DNA of 64,000 nt from Paenibacillus graminis (GCF_000758705.1 NZ_CP009287.1:3286001-3350000); one strand, 5' to 3'; counted from the first letter of the stretch, positions 1 to 10,800 are shown. Notes: generated by a model from the letters alone, not told the origin. Made by a program: numbers and translations.

Positions 1-1
1 A

Positions 2-700
2 TACACGGCCACTACCGATGACAAGCAGGAGATTTACAGCATTAACAGTGCAAAAATGAAAGATCGTATAACTAACGGCTATCTGAACACCACGACTCAG
101 ACGGGAGGCAATGTGACGATCCCCGAACTGGAGAAAAACCATGTGTTTTACGGGCGCGGCGTTGTGGAGCTGGATCGTACGGAACCTTTTCCGCAGCAGC
201 TGGAGGCAGAATTCAGGATCGCTTCAGTGAATCCCGGCAAGCTGGCCGACAGGAAAACAGGGACAATCATGGCAGATATGCATTATTCTTCGGTTTTGAA
301 GGTCCGCTTTGCGCTTGATCCCAAATTTCAGGAATACAAGACTCAGATCGTGAAGCCAGATTTGCCGTTCACCTTAAACGGGCATGAGGTTGTGCTTAGT
401 CAGGTGGAAATGTCTCCACTTCTTATACGGGCAAGAGTAGCCTTGAAGAATCCGGCCGAGAACAATTGGAAAACCAGGGAAGGCATCATGGAGAGTACTC
501 TTATTCAGGGAATAACGTCGAAGGTTCAGGGGGAACCCGTACAGCTCAGTCCGGTTTCAGGCAATGGTACGGAGGACGGTTTTGAATATGCGTTCGCCAG
601 CAGTTGGCTGAATGATCCGGAGTCGCTTGTGCTGAAGATTAAAGAGCGTGAGTCCTTTGACAAACCGGATATTCAGCTTGAAATTTACAATAAAAAGTAA
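2..700 (+). CDS. DUF4179/DUF5643-like protein, C-terminal part (truncated by window edge)
   Basis: The frame is open from base 2, so the start lies outside the window; the first internal ATG (56) has no ribosome site and is not a start. About 232 residues are visible. The segment LNGHEVVLSQVEMSPLLIRA and the beta-rich make-up resemble the C-terminal extracellular half of DUF4179/DUF5643 proteins. In Paenibacillus these are membrane-anchored and often pair with ECF sigma factors as anti-sigma-like proteins. No membrane segment is in the visible part. A hairpin terminator follows the stop codon. The family is assigned from recalled sequence character, so a different secreted beta-sandwich protein is possible. 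Confidence 0.6.
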   Translation, partial: YTATTDDKQEIYSINSAKMKDRITNGYLNTTTQTGGNVTIPELEKNHVFYGRGVVELDRTEPFPQQLEAEFRIASVNPGKLADRKTGTIMADMHYSSVLKVRFALDPKFQEYKTQIVKPDLPFTLNGHEVVLSQVEMSPLLIRARVALKNPAENNWKTREGIMESTLIQGITSKVQGEPVQLSPVSGNGTEDGFEYAFASSWLNDPESLVLKIKERESFDKPDIQLEIYNKK

Positions 701-743
701 GGGCAGCCGGCAGCCGCTCCGTTCCAGCCCAGGCTAATGTACT

Positions 744-768
744 GCCGCCAGAAATGGCGGCTATTTTT
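744..768 (+). terminator. Rho-independent terminator
   Basis: A 7-bp perfect stem GCCGCCA/TGGCGGC with a GAAA loop is followed by TATTTTT. It lies 44 bases after the stop of the truncated first gene. Confidence 0.8.
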
Positions 769-774
769 AATGTT

Positions 775-1041
775 TGCACTATCAAACCGGAACGGCCACT
801 TGTATCCGTGGATTGCCGGACCTTTAGACGAAATGGAAGGGTTGATCAATATCACTGTGATGATTAATAAATAGAGGCCAAGAGAAGCCGGCTTATCTGA
901 TTAGTACAACGGTAAATATGTTGAGCCGTTTGCACATGTACCGGATGCTCTCCTCTAAGGATGCAAAGCCATTTCTGCATGATCAGAATATTTTTTTTGC
1001 GGCCTACTTGAAATCGCTAACAACAAGTCATATAATAGGGC
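775..1041. other. Intergenic stretch without a convincing gene
   Basis: A 34-codon frame (770-874) and a 67-codon frame (918-1121) exist. Neither has a good ribosome site, and the second runs through the LacI operator, so neither is called. A weak TTGACT box at 1158-1163 is a possible -35 element for the downstream transporter, without a clear -10. Confidence 0.4.
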
Positions 1042-1059
1042 TATCGAAACGATTCGATA
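1042..1059. promoter_or_regulatory. LacI-family operator, distal copy
   Basis: TATCGAAACGATTCGATA is an 18-bp inverted repeat with one mismatch pair. It shares its core with the perfect copy at 1223-1238 and probably binds the LacI regulator encoded at 4479. Confidence 0.65.
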
Positions 1060-1222
1060 ACAGATTTCGCGAACAACCGATTATTTTTAGAAAAGTTATT
1101 CCTTTTCGAGGAAAATTGTAGAAAAAGTGGTTTGAAGTCTCCTAATCTGGGTTATTATTGACTATGGGCTCTAAAAACCATCGTTAAATTCACAGCTGAA
1201 CTCGAATTTTTTTTCGAAATTA

Positions 1223-1238
1223 ATCGAAACGTTTCGAT
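1223..1238. promoter_or_regulatory. LacI-family operator, perfect palindrome
   Basis: ATCGAAACGTTTCGAT is a perfect 16-bp palindrome 60 bases before the start of the binding-protein gene. The two sites lie 181 bp apart (start to start), a spacing compatible with looping by a LacI tetramer or with two independent sites. Confidence 0.75.
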
Positions 1239-1298
1239 GTAAGGGCTTAAATCATAGTTTTTGAATTTATGCACACACTAAAACAGGGGTGAAAGAGA

Positions 1299-2543
1299 AT
1301 GAAGAAAAAAACAGGTTTAGTGATTACTTCAGCTTTATTGGGATTCTCGTTGGTTGCAGCAGGTTGCGGAAACTCCGATAATAACTCAGCATCTGGCGAC
1401 AACAAAACATTGAAGGTGTGGTTCATGGGTACTGCGGACACCGTGACACCGATTGCCAAGATGTATGAAGAAAAAAATCCCGGCATCAAAGTGGAAGTTC
1501 AAGCTATTCCTTGGGATAATGCACATGACAAATTGCTGACTGCCGTAGCTTCCAAGAACGGTCCGGACGTAGTTCAAATGGGTACAACCTGGATTCCTGA
1601 ATTTGCGGCTGCCGGAGCGCTGAAGGATATGGCGCCTTATATCGAAAAATATCCAAGCATGAAAGCGGAGAACTTTTTCGATGGAGCTGTTCAAACGACC
1701 AAATATGAAGATAAGACAGTAGCTATTCCTTTCTATGTTGAAACCCGGGCCATGTTCTACCGCACGGATTTGCTGGGTGGCGTTGGTTATCCTGAAGGTC
1801 CTAAGACCTGGGATGAGCTCAAGGATGCGAGCAAGAAGCTGGTAGCCAAAGGCGGAGCCGGACATTATGCACTTCCAATCGAAGCGAAGGATTCGATCTA
1901 CACCGCAATCTTTGCCTGGCAGAACGGAAGCGAACTGATTGACAGCAACCGTAAGCCACAGTTCAACCAGCCGGCATATGTGGAAACGATTAATTTTCTG
2001 AAGAGCTTCTACGATGAAGGGCTGTCCCCTAAAGGTACGGATCTGGATACCGTTGCCGCATTTAAGGATGGCACCATGGGGATGTTCATCAGCGGTCCTT
2101 GGATGATTCAGACTGTTAAGGAAAAAGCGCCGGAAATTGACGGCAAATGGGCTGTAACCACATTGCCTGCGAAGAAAACCAATACCTCCTCTATCGGCGG
2201 TGCGGACCTGTCCATTTTCAACTACAGTAAGAATCCGGATGAAGCCGCGAAGTTCATTGCATTCATGGCTGAACAGGATGCACAGCTGAAATTCTATGAA
2301 ACCTCCAACTCTATGCCTGCACTTAAGGCTGCTTGGAAGAATGATGCTCTGAAAGATCCAATGATCCAAGCCTTCGGCAAACAGCTTGAGAATAGCCGTC
2401 CTGCCCCAATGGTTACTGAATATGAAGAAATTGCCAAAGCAGCTATGGCTTCGTTCGAACAGATCACGGTGGGCGGTGCCGATACCCAAACGGAACTTGA
2501 CAAGTTGAACGCTAAGGCTAATGAACTACTCGGCAACAAGTAA
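1299..2543 (+). CDS. CUT1 sugar ABC transporter solute-binding lipoprotein
   Basis: This is a 414-residue extracellular binding protein for an oligosaccharide ABC importer. The N-terminus has a lysine-rich signal peptide ending in the lipobox LVAAGC, so Cys23 would be lipidated. The rest fits the bacterial extracellular solute-binding family 1 fold (segments TLKVWFMGTAD, DVVQMGTTWIPEFAAAG). It is the first gene of an operon with two permeases, a LacI repressor, a GH3 glucosidase and a GH94 phosphorylase. That context and the gene order match the SO-BP of Listeria 1,2-beta-glucan loci, so sophoro-oligosaccharides are the inferred ligand. No ATPase gene is present; CUT1 systems commonly share MsmK/MsmX. 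Two LacI-type operators lie upstream. Confidence 0.9.
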   Translation: MKKKTGLVITSALLGFSLVAAGCGNSDNNSASGDNKTLKVWFMGTADTVTPIAKMYEEKNPGIKVEVQAIPWDNAHDKLLTAVASKNGPDVVQMGTTWIPEFAAAGALKDMAPYIEKYPSMKAENFFDGAVQTTKYEDKTVAIPFYVETRAMFYRTDLLGGVGYPEGPKTWDELKDASKKLVAKGGAGHYALPIEAKDSIYTAIFAWQNGSELIDSNRKPQFNQPAYVETINFLKSFYDEGLSPKGTDLDTVAAFKDGTMGMFISGPWMIQTVKEKAPEIDGKWAVTTLPAKKTNTSSIGGADLSIFNYSKNPDEAAKFIAFMAEQDAQLKFYETSNSMPALKAAWKNDALKDPMIQAFGKQLENSRPAPMVTEYEEIAKAAMASFEQITVGGADTQTELDKLNAKANELLGNK

Positions 2544-2668
2544 GTGACCGTACAGCATTAACCTTGCCAGGCATACTGCCGGAATCTCCCGATAAGAGGT
2601 CCCGGCAGTGTGTGCGTTCATACTTATCCAGGGAAGAAGTGCAAGAAAGCGAAGGGATGTGAGCAATT

Positions 2669-3568
2669 GTGAGTTCATTTGTGAAGCAATGGCATAAAAA
2701 TAAATACCCATATATGTTTATCGCACCTGCCGTAATCCTGCTGACCTTATTCTCCATTATTCCGATCATTATCGCGCTGGTCATCAGCTTTACCGATATG
2801 GATTTGGTCGGACTTGCGGATTATTCGAATATCAGCAGTGCGGGTTTTGCGAATTATATCAATATTTTTAAAGACCCGGTCTTCTTGAAATCCATGTACA
2901 ATACGTTGATTTATGTAGTAATTGGGGTACCGCTCGTGGTGCTCGCCTCCATGGGGGTTGCCCTGCTGCTCAATTATGGAACAAGCTGGCTGTTCAAAAG
3001 CTTCCGTGTCATCTACTACATGCCGTCCATCACCAACATTGTGGCCGTGGCCGTGGTATGGGGATACCTGTATAACGGCAGCTATGGGCTTTTCAACTAT
3101 ATTCTGTCTATCTTTGGACTCCCGGCTCAGCAATGGCTTCAGGACCCGACACTGGCGAAATTATCACTGATCCTGCTGGCGTTCTGGAAATCCATCGGGC
3201 TTAATATGATTATTTTTCTGGCGGCACTGCAGGGCATTCCCCGCTCTTATTATGAAGCGGCTGAGATTGACGGAGCGACCGGCTGGAAGAAGCTGCGCTA
3301 CATCACGGTTCCTCTGCTGGGATTTGCTACTTTCTTTGTGACCATTACGACCTTGATTGGCTGGATTCAATTCTTCGAAGAACCGCTGGTTATGACTAAG
3401 GGCGGACCGCTGAATGCAACGATGTCAATGGCGCTCTTCATTTATAACAACGGCTTCCAGCTCAGCAAGTTTGGTTATGCGGCTGCCGGTTCGTTTGTGC
3501 TGTTCATCATCATTATTATCGTGACGCTCATTCAATTCGCGGTCAAAAAGAAAGAAGTGGAATATTAA
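2669..3568 (+). CDS. Sugar ABC transporter permease, MalF type
   Basis: This 299-residue inner-membrane permease has six predicted membrane segments. The EAA loop YYEAAEIDGATGWKKLRYI (about residues 195-213) is where the shared ATPase would dock. The start is GTG with GAAGGGA about 12 bases upstream. It forms the import channel with the second permease 42 bases downstream and takes substrate from the lipoprotein at 1299. Confidence 0.9.
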   Translation: MSSFVKQWHKNKYPYMFIAPAVILLTLFSIIPIIIALVISFTDMDLVGLADYSNISSAGFANYINIFKDPVFLKSMYNTLIYVVIGVPLVVLASMGVALLLNYGTSWLFKSFRVIYYMPSITNIVAVAVVWGYLYNGSYGLFNYILSIFGLPAQQWLQDPTLAKLSLILLAFWKSIGLNMIIFLAALQGIPRSYYEAAEIDGATGWKKLRYITVPLLGFATFFVTITTLIGWIQFFEEPLVMTKGGPLNATMSMALFIYNNGFQLSKFGYAAAGSFVLFIIIIIVTLIQFAVKKKEVEY

Positions 3569-3610
3569 GCATCAGCTTGCGGGCTGCCAGCTTATAAGGA
3601 GGGAACAGGC

Positions 3611-4435
3611 ATGGCATTAAGAATGAAACATATAGAAAAAGGCCTGATGATCGCACTGCTCATTATCGGAGGACTGCTAATGATGGTGCCGTTCATCTGG
3701 ATGATCGGCTCGTCCTTTAAACCTGAGAATGAATTTACTGTAATTCCGCCAACACTTTTTCCGAGCCACCCGACATTCTCCAACTACCGGGATTTGTTCT
3801 TGAAGATGGATTTTTTGATCTATTTGAAAAATACACTGATTATCGTGCTCTGCTCCTTTGTGGGGCTGTTTCTGAACGCGATGGCCGGTTACGCTTTTGC
3901 GAAATTTGATTTTCCCGGTAAAAACAAGTTTTTCTATATTATTCTGGCGACGATGATGATCCCCGGACAGGTGACGATGATTCCAACCTATCTGATCATT
4001 AACCAGCTGCATTTGGTGAACACGATGGCAGGGATCGTATTGCCGGGTCTGGTGGGGGCGTTCGCAATTTTCCTGTTCCGGCAGTTCATGACGACGATTC
4101 CTATCGATTTATTGGAGGCGGCAAGATTGGACGGGGCGGGCGAGCTGCGGATTTTCTTCCAGCTGATGGTACCGATCGTAAAACCGGTCTTTGCCGTACA
4201 GGGTATCCTGACCTTTATCGGGGCATGGAACAGCTTCCTGTGGCCGTTGATTATTGCCAATGATGAGAGATTGTACACCTTATCCGTAGGGCTGTCGCTG
4301 CTCAAAGGCCAATACGGAACCGAGTTCGGACTGCAAATGGCCGGAGCCGCGTTCATGGTCGTGCCGATTATTATTATATTTATCTTCTTCCAGAAGCATA
4401 TCATAGAAGGATATACCATCTCCGGTATAAAATAA
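3611..4435 (+). CDS. Sugar ABC transporter permease, MalG type
   Basis: This 274-residue permease of the CUT1 family has a short cytoplasmic N-terminus, six membrane segments and the EAA motif LLEAARLDGAGELRIFFQL (from about residue 167). It starts with ATG behind AAGGAGGG. It is the second channel subunit and ends 43 bases before the regulator gene, so the cluster looks co-transcribed. Confidence 0.9.
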   Translation: MALRMKHIEKGLMIALLIIGGLLMMVPFIWMIGSSFKPENEFTVIPPTLFPSHPTFSNYRDLFLKMDFLIYLKNTLIIVLCSFVGLFLNAMAGYAFAKFDFPGKNKFFYIILATMMIPGQVTMIPTYLIINQLHLVNTMAGIVLPGLVGAFAIFLFRQFMTTIPIDLLEAARLDGAGELRIFFQLMVPIVKPVFAVQGILTFIGAWNSFLWPLIIANDERLYTLSVGLSLLKGQYGTEFGLQMAGAAFMVVPIIIIFIFFQKHIIEGYTISGIK

Positions 4436-4478
4436 TATAGAGAAGCATATTTGCAAGTCTCGGGAAGGATTGAATGAA

Positions 4479-5471
4479 ATGGCAACGATCAAGGATGTAG
4501 CCAAGTTGGCAGGGGTAGCCTTGTCAACCGCTTCATATGCCATGAGCGGCGACAGCAAGGTGAGCGCCAAGACCAGAGAAAAGGTGCTTGAGGCCGCAAG
4601 GCAGCTGAATTATCAGAAAAATGGCTTTGCCATGGATTTGAAAAGAAGCCGCACAAACACGATTGCTCTCATATTAACGGATCTATCCGGGCCGTATTAT
4701 TCGGAACTTATCCGCAGCATTCAGGATGTGGCTTTATCCAATTCCTATGATCTTATAGCATGCAGCTCTATGGGCGGGAAAGACTCTACGGCTGTAAGGT
4801 TCCTCCTGGAAAAAAGAGTGGATGGAGCTATAGTGCTGGCTCATAATATTACCGATGAAATTCTTCAGGCTGCAGGAAGCTCAAGGTTTCCTATTGTTGT
4901 AATGGACAGGTTGATTGCCAGTGAAGGGCTTATCAACGTTGTGGTCGACGGAGAGTTGGGAGGCTATAGTGCTACCCGTTATCTGATCGAAAAAGGCCAT
5001 GAGCATATTGCCTATATCAGCGGTCCGGCCAATTCCTATGACAATGCGCTGCGTTATAAGGGTTTTCAGCGGGCGATGCAGGAAGCGGGACTAGAAGAGA
5101 AAACCAAATGGAAGCTGAACGGCGGATTTATCCGCGAAGGCGGATATAAGTCGACCAAAATGATGCTGATGCAGGGGGAACTGCCGTCAGCCGTCTTTTA
5201 TGCGAATGATGAAATGGCTGTGGGAGGAATGAAAGCACTGGAAGAAGGCGGAATTTCCGTGCCGGATGAGATTTCGGTGATCGGTTTTGACGATATCCAG
5301 TTGGCTGAATACATCCAGCCCCCGCTGACCACGATCCGGCAGCCGATGTACGAATCCGGTTCGCTGGCGGGTCATCTGCTGTTTCAAATGCTGAACGGAG
5401 ATACCGTGAACGACTTCTATAAGCTTAAGATTGAACTGGTGGAACGCCAATCGGTGCTTCCCCGGAAGTAA
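4479..5471 (+). CDS. LacI-family transcriptional regulator of the glucan locus
   Basis: The 330-residue protein has a LacI helix-turn-helix at residues 2-48 (ATIKDVAKLAGVALSTASYA), then a periplasmic-binding-protein-like sugar-sensing domain ending with FDDIQLAEYIQPPLTTIRQP. ATG 4479 is chosen over the in-frame TTG at 4470, because the ribosome site GGGAAGGA ends at 4469 and would touch the TTG. It probably represses the transporter and the GH3-GH94 genes through the GAAACGTTTC palindromes at 1223 and 5585. The effector is unknown; a sophoro-oligosaccharide is inferred. Confidence 0.9.
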   Translation: MATIKDVAKLAGVALSTASYAMSGDSKVSAKTREKVLEAARQLNYQKNGFAMDLKRSRTNTIALILTDLSGPYYSELIRSIQDVALSNSYDLIACSSMGGKDSTAVRFLLEKRVDGAIVLAHNITDEILQAAGSSRFPIVVMDRLIASEGLINVVVDGELGGYSATRYLIEKGHEHIAYISGPANSYDNALRYKGFQRAMQEAGLEEKTKWKLNGGFIREGGYKSTKMMLMQGELPSAVFYANDEMAVGGMKALEEGGISVPDEISVIGFDDIQLAEYIQPPLTTIRQPMYESGSLAGHLLFQMLNGDTVNDFYKLKIELVERQSVLPRK

Positions 5472-5581
5472 TCTTGCCAGGTTTCCCGCTAAAAGCGGCG
5501 GGTTATCGAAACAAAGTGAAACGTTTATGATTTACTGGAATGATGTAAGATATAAAGTCATAATATACAAGAGATATAGAA

Positions 5582-5597
5582 AGAGAAACGTTTCGTT
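5582..5597. promoter_or_regulatory. LacI-family operator before the GH3 gene
   Basis: The sequence contains the palindromic core GAAACGTTTC (5585-5594), the same core as the 1223-1238 operator. A further partial copy (GTGAAACGTTTA, 5516-5527) and a half site TATCGAAAC (5504-5512) lie upstream. This indicates a second regulated promoter within the locus. Confidence 0.6.
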
Positions 5598-5616
5598 TCG
5601 TTGGAGGGGTTAACCC

Positions 5617-7782
5617 ATGACTGAACATCTGTACAACAAATATGTGAAACATATGACCCTCGAAGAGAAGATCGCCCAGCTGCTGCAGCTGGCTGCCCCT
5701 TTTTATGATGAACCGGGGGATGAATCGGAGATTACGGGACCTATGGAAGAGCTGGGCATCGAGTATGACACCAAACGTGCAGTTGGCTCCGTACTCGGTA
5801 TCGCAGGCGCCGAAAAAATGATGGCTGTGCAGAAAGAACATCTGGCCGGCAGCAGACTCGGTATTCCGCTGCTGTTCATGGCCGATATTGTGCATGGCTT
5901 CAAAACGATTTTTCCGATTCCGCTGGCGGTTGGCTGCTCATGGGACCCTGAGCTTGCTGAACAAAGCGCCGAGATAGCAGCGCGTGAGTCAGCGGTATCC
6001 GGCCTGCATGTAACCTTTGCCCCGATGGTTGATTTGGTCCGCGATGCCCGCTGGGGCCGTGTAATGGAATCCACCGGAGAAGATCCCTATTTGAATGCTG
6101 TGTTTGCGAAGGCGTTTGTCCAAGGATTTCAAGGAGATAATCTTAAGGAAGATGTGTCCCGTGTTGCGGCCTGCGTGAAGCACTTTGCGGCGTACGGACT
6201 GGCCGAAGGCGGCCGTGAGTACAACACGGTTGACCTCTCGGAGCGCCAGCTGCGGGAATACTATTTGCCCGCGTATAAAGCAGCGGTCGACGCAGGCGTT
6301 GAAATGGTAATGACCTCGTTTAATACCGTGAATGGAATTCCGGCAACCGGCAACCGCAGCCTAATGCGCGGCTTGCTGCGTGATGAATGGGGCTTCGACG
6401 GTGTCGTAATCTCTGACTGGGCGGCGATCAAGGAGATCATTGCCCACGGCGCAGCGGAAGATGAAAAAGAAGCTGCCTTCAAAGCGATATACAGCGGTGT
6501 CGACATTGATATGATGACCACCAGCTACGTGAACCATTTGCCTGAGCTAGTGGCTGAGGGGCTGGTAGATGAAGCGCTGATCGATGAAGCTGTGCTGCGG
6601 ATTCTGGTGCTGAAAGAAAAGCTGGGCTTGTTCGAGAACCCGATGCGCGGGGCAGATCCTGAGCTGGAGCGGCAAATCGTGTACAGTCTGGAACATCGGA
6701 AAGTCTCTCAGAGACTGGCTGAGAAATCAAGCGTGCTGCTCAAGAATGATGGAGTTCTGCCGCTTCAGGCCGGCCAGCGGGTTGCACTGATTGGCCCGTT
6801 CGCTGCCAGCGGCGATATTCTCGGCTGGTGGTCCTGGCAGGGTTCCCAAGAAACTGCGGTGCAGCTTGGCGAATCCATGCAAAAAGTTAGTGGTGCTCCC
6901 GGCAATGTGGTGATTTCCGAAGGCTGCAGCATTGACACGATTACTGAAGCTGGACTGGCAGAGGCAGTGAAGGCTGCTGCGGCGGCAGAGATCATTGTAC
7001 TGGCACTTGGTGAAGCGTCCGAAATGAGCGGAGAAGGCGGCAGCCGCAGTGATATCCGGCTCCCTGAAGCGCAGCTTGAGCTGGTCCGTGAGATGAAGAA
7101 GCTTGGAAAGCCGGTTGTGGCCGTTCTGTTCAACGGGCGTCCGCTTGATCTGCATGGCGTGTATGATATAGCGGATGCAGTGCTGGAGGCCTGGTTCCCG
7201 GGGAGTGAAGGCGGGGCGGCACTGGCGGATATTTTATATGGCAAGGTGAATCCATCCGGACGTCTGTCCATGTCTTTCCCGTATTCTGTAGGTCAGATTC
7301 CTGTGTACTACAATGCTTACAATACGGGCCGGCCGAAACCTGTAGAGCACACCGACAACCGCTATATTTCACAATATATCGATATTCCCAATGAACCGCT
7401 GCTCCCCTTCGGTTTCGGCTTAAGTTATACAACTTTTGCCTATGAAGGCTTCTCACTGTCTTCAGACCGTATGTCAGCGGACCGCCCGCTTGAAGCCAGA
7501 GTAACCGTAACGAATACCGGAAGCATGGCGGGAACCGAGACAGTACAGCTATACATCCGTGATATGTCCGGTGAGACTGTACGCCCTGTCAAGGAGCTTA
7601 AGGACTTCAGACAGGTGCAGCTGCTTCCTGGAGAGAGCCGGGATGTTGTCTTCCAGATCGAGGAGTCTCAGCTCCGTTATTACCACAGTGATTTGACTGT
7701 CAGCAGTGATCCCGGCATGTTCACTGTATATGTCGGTGCCAGCAGCCGTGACACCCAGTCAGCCACTTTCCGCTTAGTATAA
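5617..7782 (+). CDS. Glycoside hydrolase family 3 beta-glucosidase
   Basis: This 721-residue GH3 enzyme should release glucose from the non-reducing end of beta-glucosides. It lacks a signal peptide, so it acts in the cytoplasm on imported sugar. The TIM barrel carries CVKHFAAYG and the nucleophile motif VVISDW (Asp267). The second alpha/beta domain has GEASEMSGEGGSRSD, the usual region of the acid/base Glu. A fibronectin-III-like domain closes the C-terminus (about residues 600-721). The ATG follows GGAGGGG. In the Listeria 1,2-beta-glucan cluster the equivalent GH3 cleaves sophorose; that specificity is inferred here from gene order. Confidence 0.92.
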   Translation: MTEHLYNKYVKHMTLEEKIAQLLQLAAPFYDEPGDESEITGPMEELGIEYDTKRAVGSVLGIAGAEKMMAVQKEHLAGSRLGIPLLFMADIVHGFKTIFPIPLAVGCSWDPELAEQSAEIAARESAVSGLHVTFAPMVDLVRDARWGRVMESTGEDPYLNAVFAKAFVQGFQGDNLKEDVSRVAACVKHFAAYGLAEGGREYNTVDLSERQLREYYLPAYKAAVDAGVEMVMTSFNTVNGIPATGNRSLMRGLLRDEWGFDGVVISDWAAIKEIIAHGAAEDEKEAAFKAIYSGVDIDMMTTSYVNHLPELVAEGLVDEALIDEAVLRILVLKEKLGLFENPMRGADPELERQIVYSLEHRKVSQRLAEKSSVLLKNDGVLPLQAGQRVALIGPFAASGDILGWWSWQGSQETAVQLGESMQKVSGAPGNVVISEGCSIDTITEAGLAEAVKAAAAAEIIVLALGEASEMSGEGGSRSDIRLPEAQLELVREMKKLGKPVVAVLFNGRPLDLHGVYDIADAVLEAWFPGSEGGAALADILYGKVNPSGRLSMSFPYSVGQIPVYYNAYNTGRPKPVEHTDNRYISQYIDIPNEPLLPFGFGLSYTTFAYEGFSLSSDRMSADRPLEARVTVTNTGSMAGTETVQLYIRDMSGETVRPVKELKDFRQVQLLPGESRDVVFQIEESQLRYYHSDLTVSSDPGMFTVYVGASSRDTQSATFRLV

Positions 7783-7863
7783 TAACCGTGACAAATGATA
7801 TGACTGTGAACTTCAAATATAACAGCGGACTATAACCGCAGCAGATAAGGAAGTGAATAGAAA

Positions 7864-10800
7864 TTGACAACTGCACCAAGTACCAAGCTGTCGATTCAAA
7901 AGGGAGACTTAAATTTTACATTTTTGGAGAGCGGGGACCTGTACCAGGCGTTCGGCGGTAAAATGATGATCAATCAGCTGTTGTCCAGCAGCGTGGATGG
8001 TGCTCCGGGCAATCTATATGCAAGGCTTCATCTGTCCGATGGAATCCAGGCGTTTCCGCTGCTCGGCGTGAAATCTGCCAGCAAGTTCCGCCAGGATGGC
8101 GAACGTTTACTATGGCAGGGTGAAATCACAGCGGATCAGGCTGGAGCAGGCCTGGGAAATACGATCCGTTATCAGGTTGTTTTTTCAATGGCGGATAACG
8201 GGGTATGGTTCTGGGATGTCACTATCGACGGAGCCGGAGTGCCTCTGGATGTTATTTATACCCAGGATGTGGGGATAGCGTCCCCCGGCGCTGTTACCAG
8301 CAATGAGGCTTATCTGTCCCAATATATTGACCATACCGTTTTTCAAGATGAAGCTAAAGGCTATGTGGTATGCTCCCGCCAGAACCAGCCGCAGGACGGG
8401 AAGTTTCCGTATCTTCAGCAGGGACTGCTGAGCGGCGCTGCGGGCTATTCCACCGATGGCTTCCAGTTTTTCGGCCTGTCCTACAAAGAGACCAATGAGC
8501 CGGAAGCTTTGTCCCAGGCCAAGCTTGCGAATGAAGTGTATCAGTATGAATTTGCCTTCACCGCGCTGCAGTCTTCGCAGACCCGGCTTGAAGGGCAGGC
8601 CCGGTTTACATTCTATGGACTGTTCCGGGAGGATCACCCGGCCGCAATTACGGAAATGGAGTATGAAGCGTCTGTGCAGGAGGCTTGGCAGCAAGTCCAG
8701 TCTTTGGGCAGCGTCTCTGTAGAGGGTGAATGGCTGGACCGTGTATCCATAAATCCCCGGATCGGTGCTCCGCTGCAGACACTGCCGCTCACCGGAGCTG
8801 AGCTGGATGCACTGTTCCCGCACAAGTACCAGGAGGAACGGGAGGGCGGCAAGCTTCTGGCCTTCTTCACCGAAGGTTACGAGCATGTTGTGCTCAAAGA
8901 TAAAGAGCTGCTTGTGGAGCGTCCGCACGGCCACATTCTGATGAGCGGGGATAATGCGCGTTTGAACCCTGAAGTCATAACTACAACCTCTTACATGTAT
9001 GGTATCTTCAATTCACAAGTGGTTGTCGGCAATACCAATTTTAATAAAATGATGTCCAATGCCCGCAGTGCACTGAATATCTTCAAAACTTCAGGACAGC
9101 GGATTTATGTGCACACAGATGATCAATATCATCTGCTGACCATGCCTTCCCTGTTCGAGATTGGCTTCAATTATGTGCGCTGGTATTATAAAACAGCCTC
9201 GGATACCCTGGTGATTACCAATTACACTACCATGGATGAGCCTGAGGTAAGACTGCATGTCCGTTCTGCCAGCGGTATCGCTTACCGCTTCCTGATCACG
9301 AACCAGATTACCATGAATGTTGCGGAATATGAGGTTCCTTATGAAGTGTCTCAAGATGAAGCGGAGGGGACGCTGACCTTCCGTGCGGCGAAGTCGGGGA
9401 CAAGTGCGGAAGTATACCCTGAACTGGCCTACCGGATGCATCTGAACGGGGCGACTTACCGGCTGGGGGATGAGTCCTTCCTGGTGGATGGCCCCGCTCA
9501 GGGCAGTGCATCGCTCGTGGTGATGGAACTGGAAGAGAGCGGGGACTGGACCCTTACCTTGCAAGGAATGCTGGATGGCAAGGAGCGTCTGCTGAGCCCC
9601 GCTTCTTTTGAAACAGAGGTTGTCCGGTACCGCGAGTTTTTTGCCGGAGTGATGAATGGCTTCAAGCTGACGCAGCCAGGCGGCGGTGAAGGCGAACTGT
9701 TCAAGGTGAACGCGCTGGCCTGGTGGTATACCCACAATATGCTCGTTCACTATTCCATGCCTCATGGTTTGGAGCAGTATGGAGGAGCTGCATGGGGAAC
9801 CCGCGATGTCTGCCAGGGTCCGGTGGAATATTTCCTGGCCACCCACAAATATGAACAGGTGCGGGAAATCCTGCTGACCGTGTTTGCCCATCAGTATGAG
9901 GATGACGGGAGCTGGCCGCAATGGTTCATGTTCGATAAGTATACGCATGTCCAGCAGGAGGAGAGCCACGGGGATATTATCGTTTGGCCGCTGAAAGTGC
10001 TGGGCGACTATCTGCGGGCGACCCAGGATTACACCGTCCTGGATGTACAGCTCCCGTATACCCGCAAGCACAGTTTCGATTTTACGGAACAAACCGCTTC
10101 GCTGCGTGAACATGCACTCAAAGAACTGAATTATATTAAAACTAACTTCCTGCATGATACCTATCTGTCTTCTTACGGCGACGGGGACTGGGATGATACC
10201 CTGCAGCCGGCCAATGCCCAGCTTAAGCAGTACATGGTCAGCAGCTGGACGGTTGCCTTGACCTATCAGACAGTGCTTGGACTGTCACGAGTTCTGCAGG
10301 ATGTGGATGCTGTATGGTCTGGGGAACTGCAACAGCTGGCTGATGGAATCAAAGGCGACTTCAACCGCTATATGCTGGGTACCGATGTGATTCCCGGCTT
10401 CCTGTATTTCGAAGATCCGGCCGATGCTAAGCTGCTGCTGCATCCTGAAGATAAGGAGACCGGCATCCAGTACCGTCTGCTGCCGATGACCCGCAGTATG
10501 ATTGGCGAGCTGCTGACTCCGGAACAGATGGAAGAGCATTATGAGCTGATCCGGGAGCAGTTCCTCTGTCCGGACGGTGTGCGTCTGATGAATCATCCCG
10601 CACAATATGCCGGTGGTGTCAGCCTGCACTTCAAACGTGCGGAGCAGGCGGCGAATTTTGGCCGTGAGATTGGTCTGCAATATGTGCACGCCCATATCCG
10701 CTTCGTAGAGGCCATGGCCAAGATCGGCAAACGGGATCAGGTCTGGAAGGGGCTGGCCGTCATTAACCCGATCGGCATCCGCGATGCGGTACCGAATGCA

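Noticed and set aside
770..874. 34-codon frame after the first terminator
   Set aside because: Starts inside the T-run of the terminator and has no ribosome site; may be an old coding remnant but cannot be supported.
918..1121. 67-codon frame upstream of the sugar transporter
   Set aside because: No ribosome site, odd composition, and it overlaps the LacI operator at 1042-1059.
1386..2489. Long 367-codon minus-strand frame under the binding-protein gene
   Set aside because: Shadow of the clear plus-strand gene; no start signals and abnormal composition.
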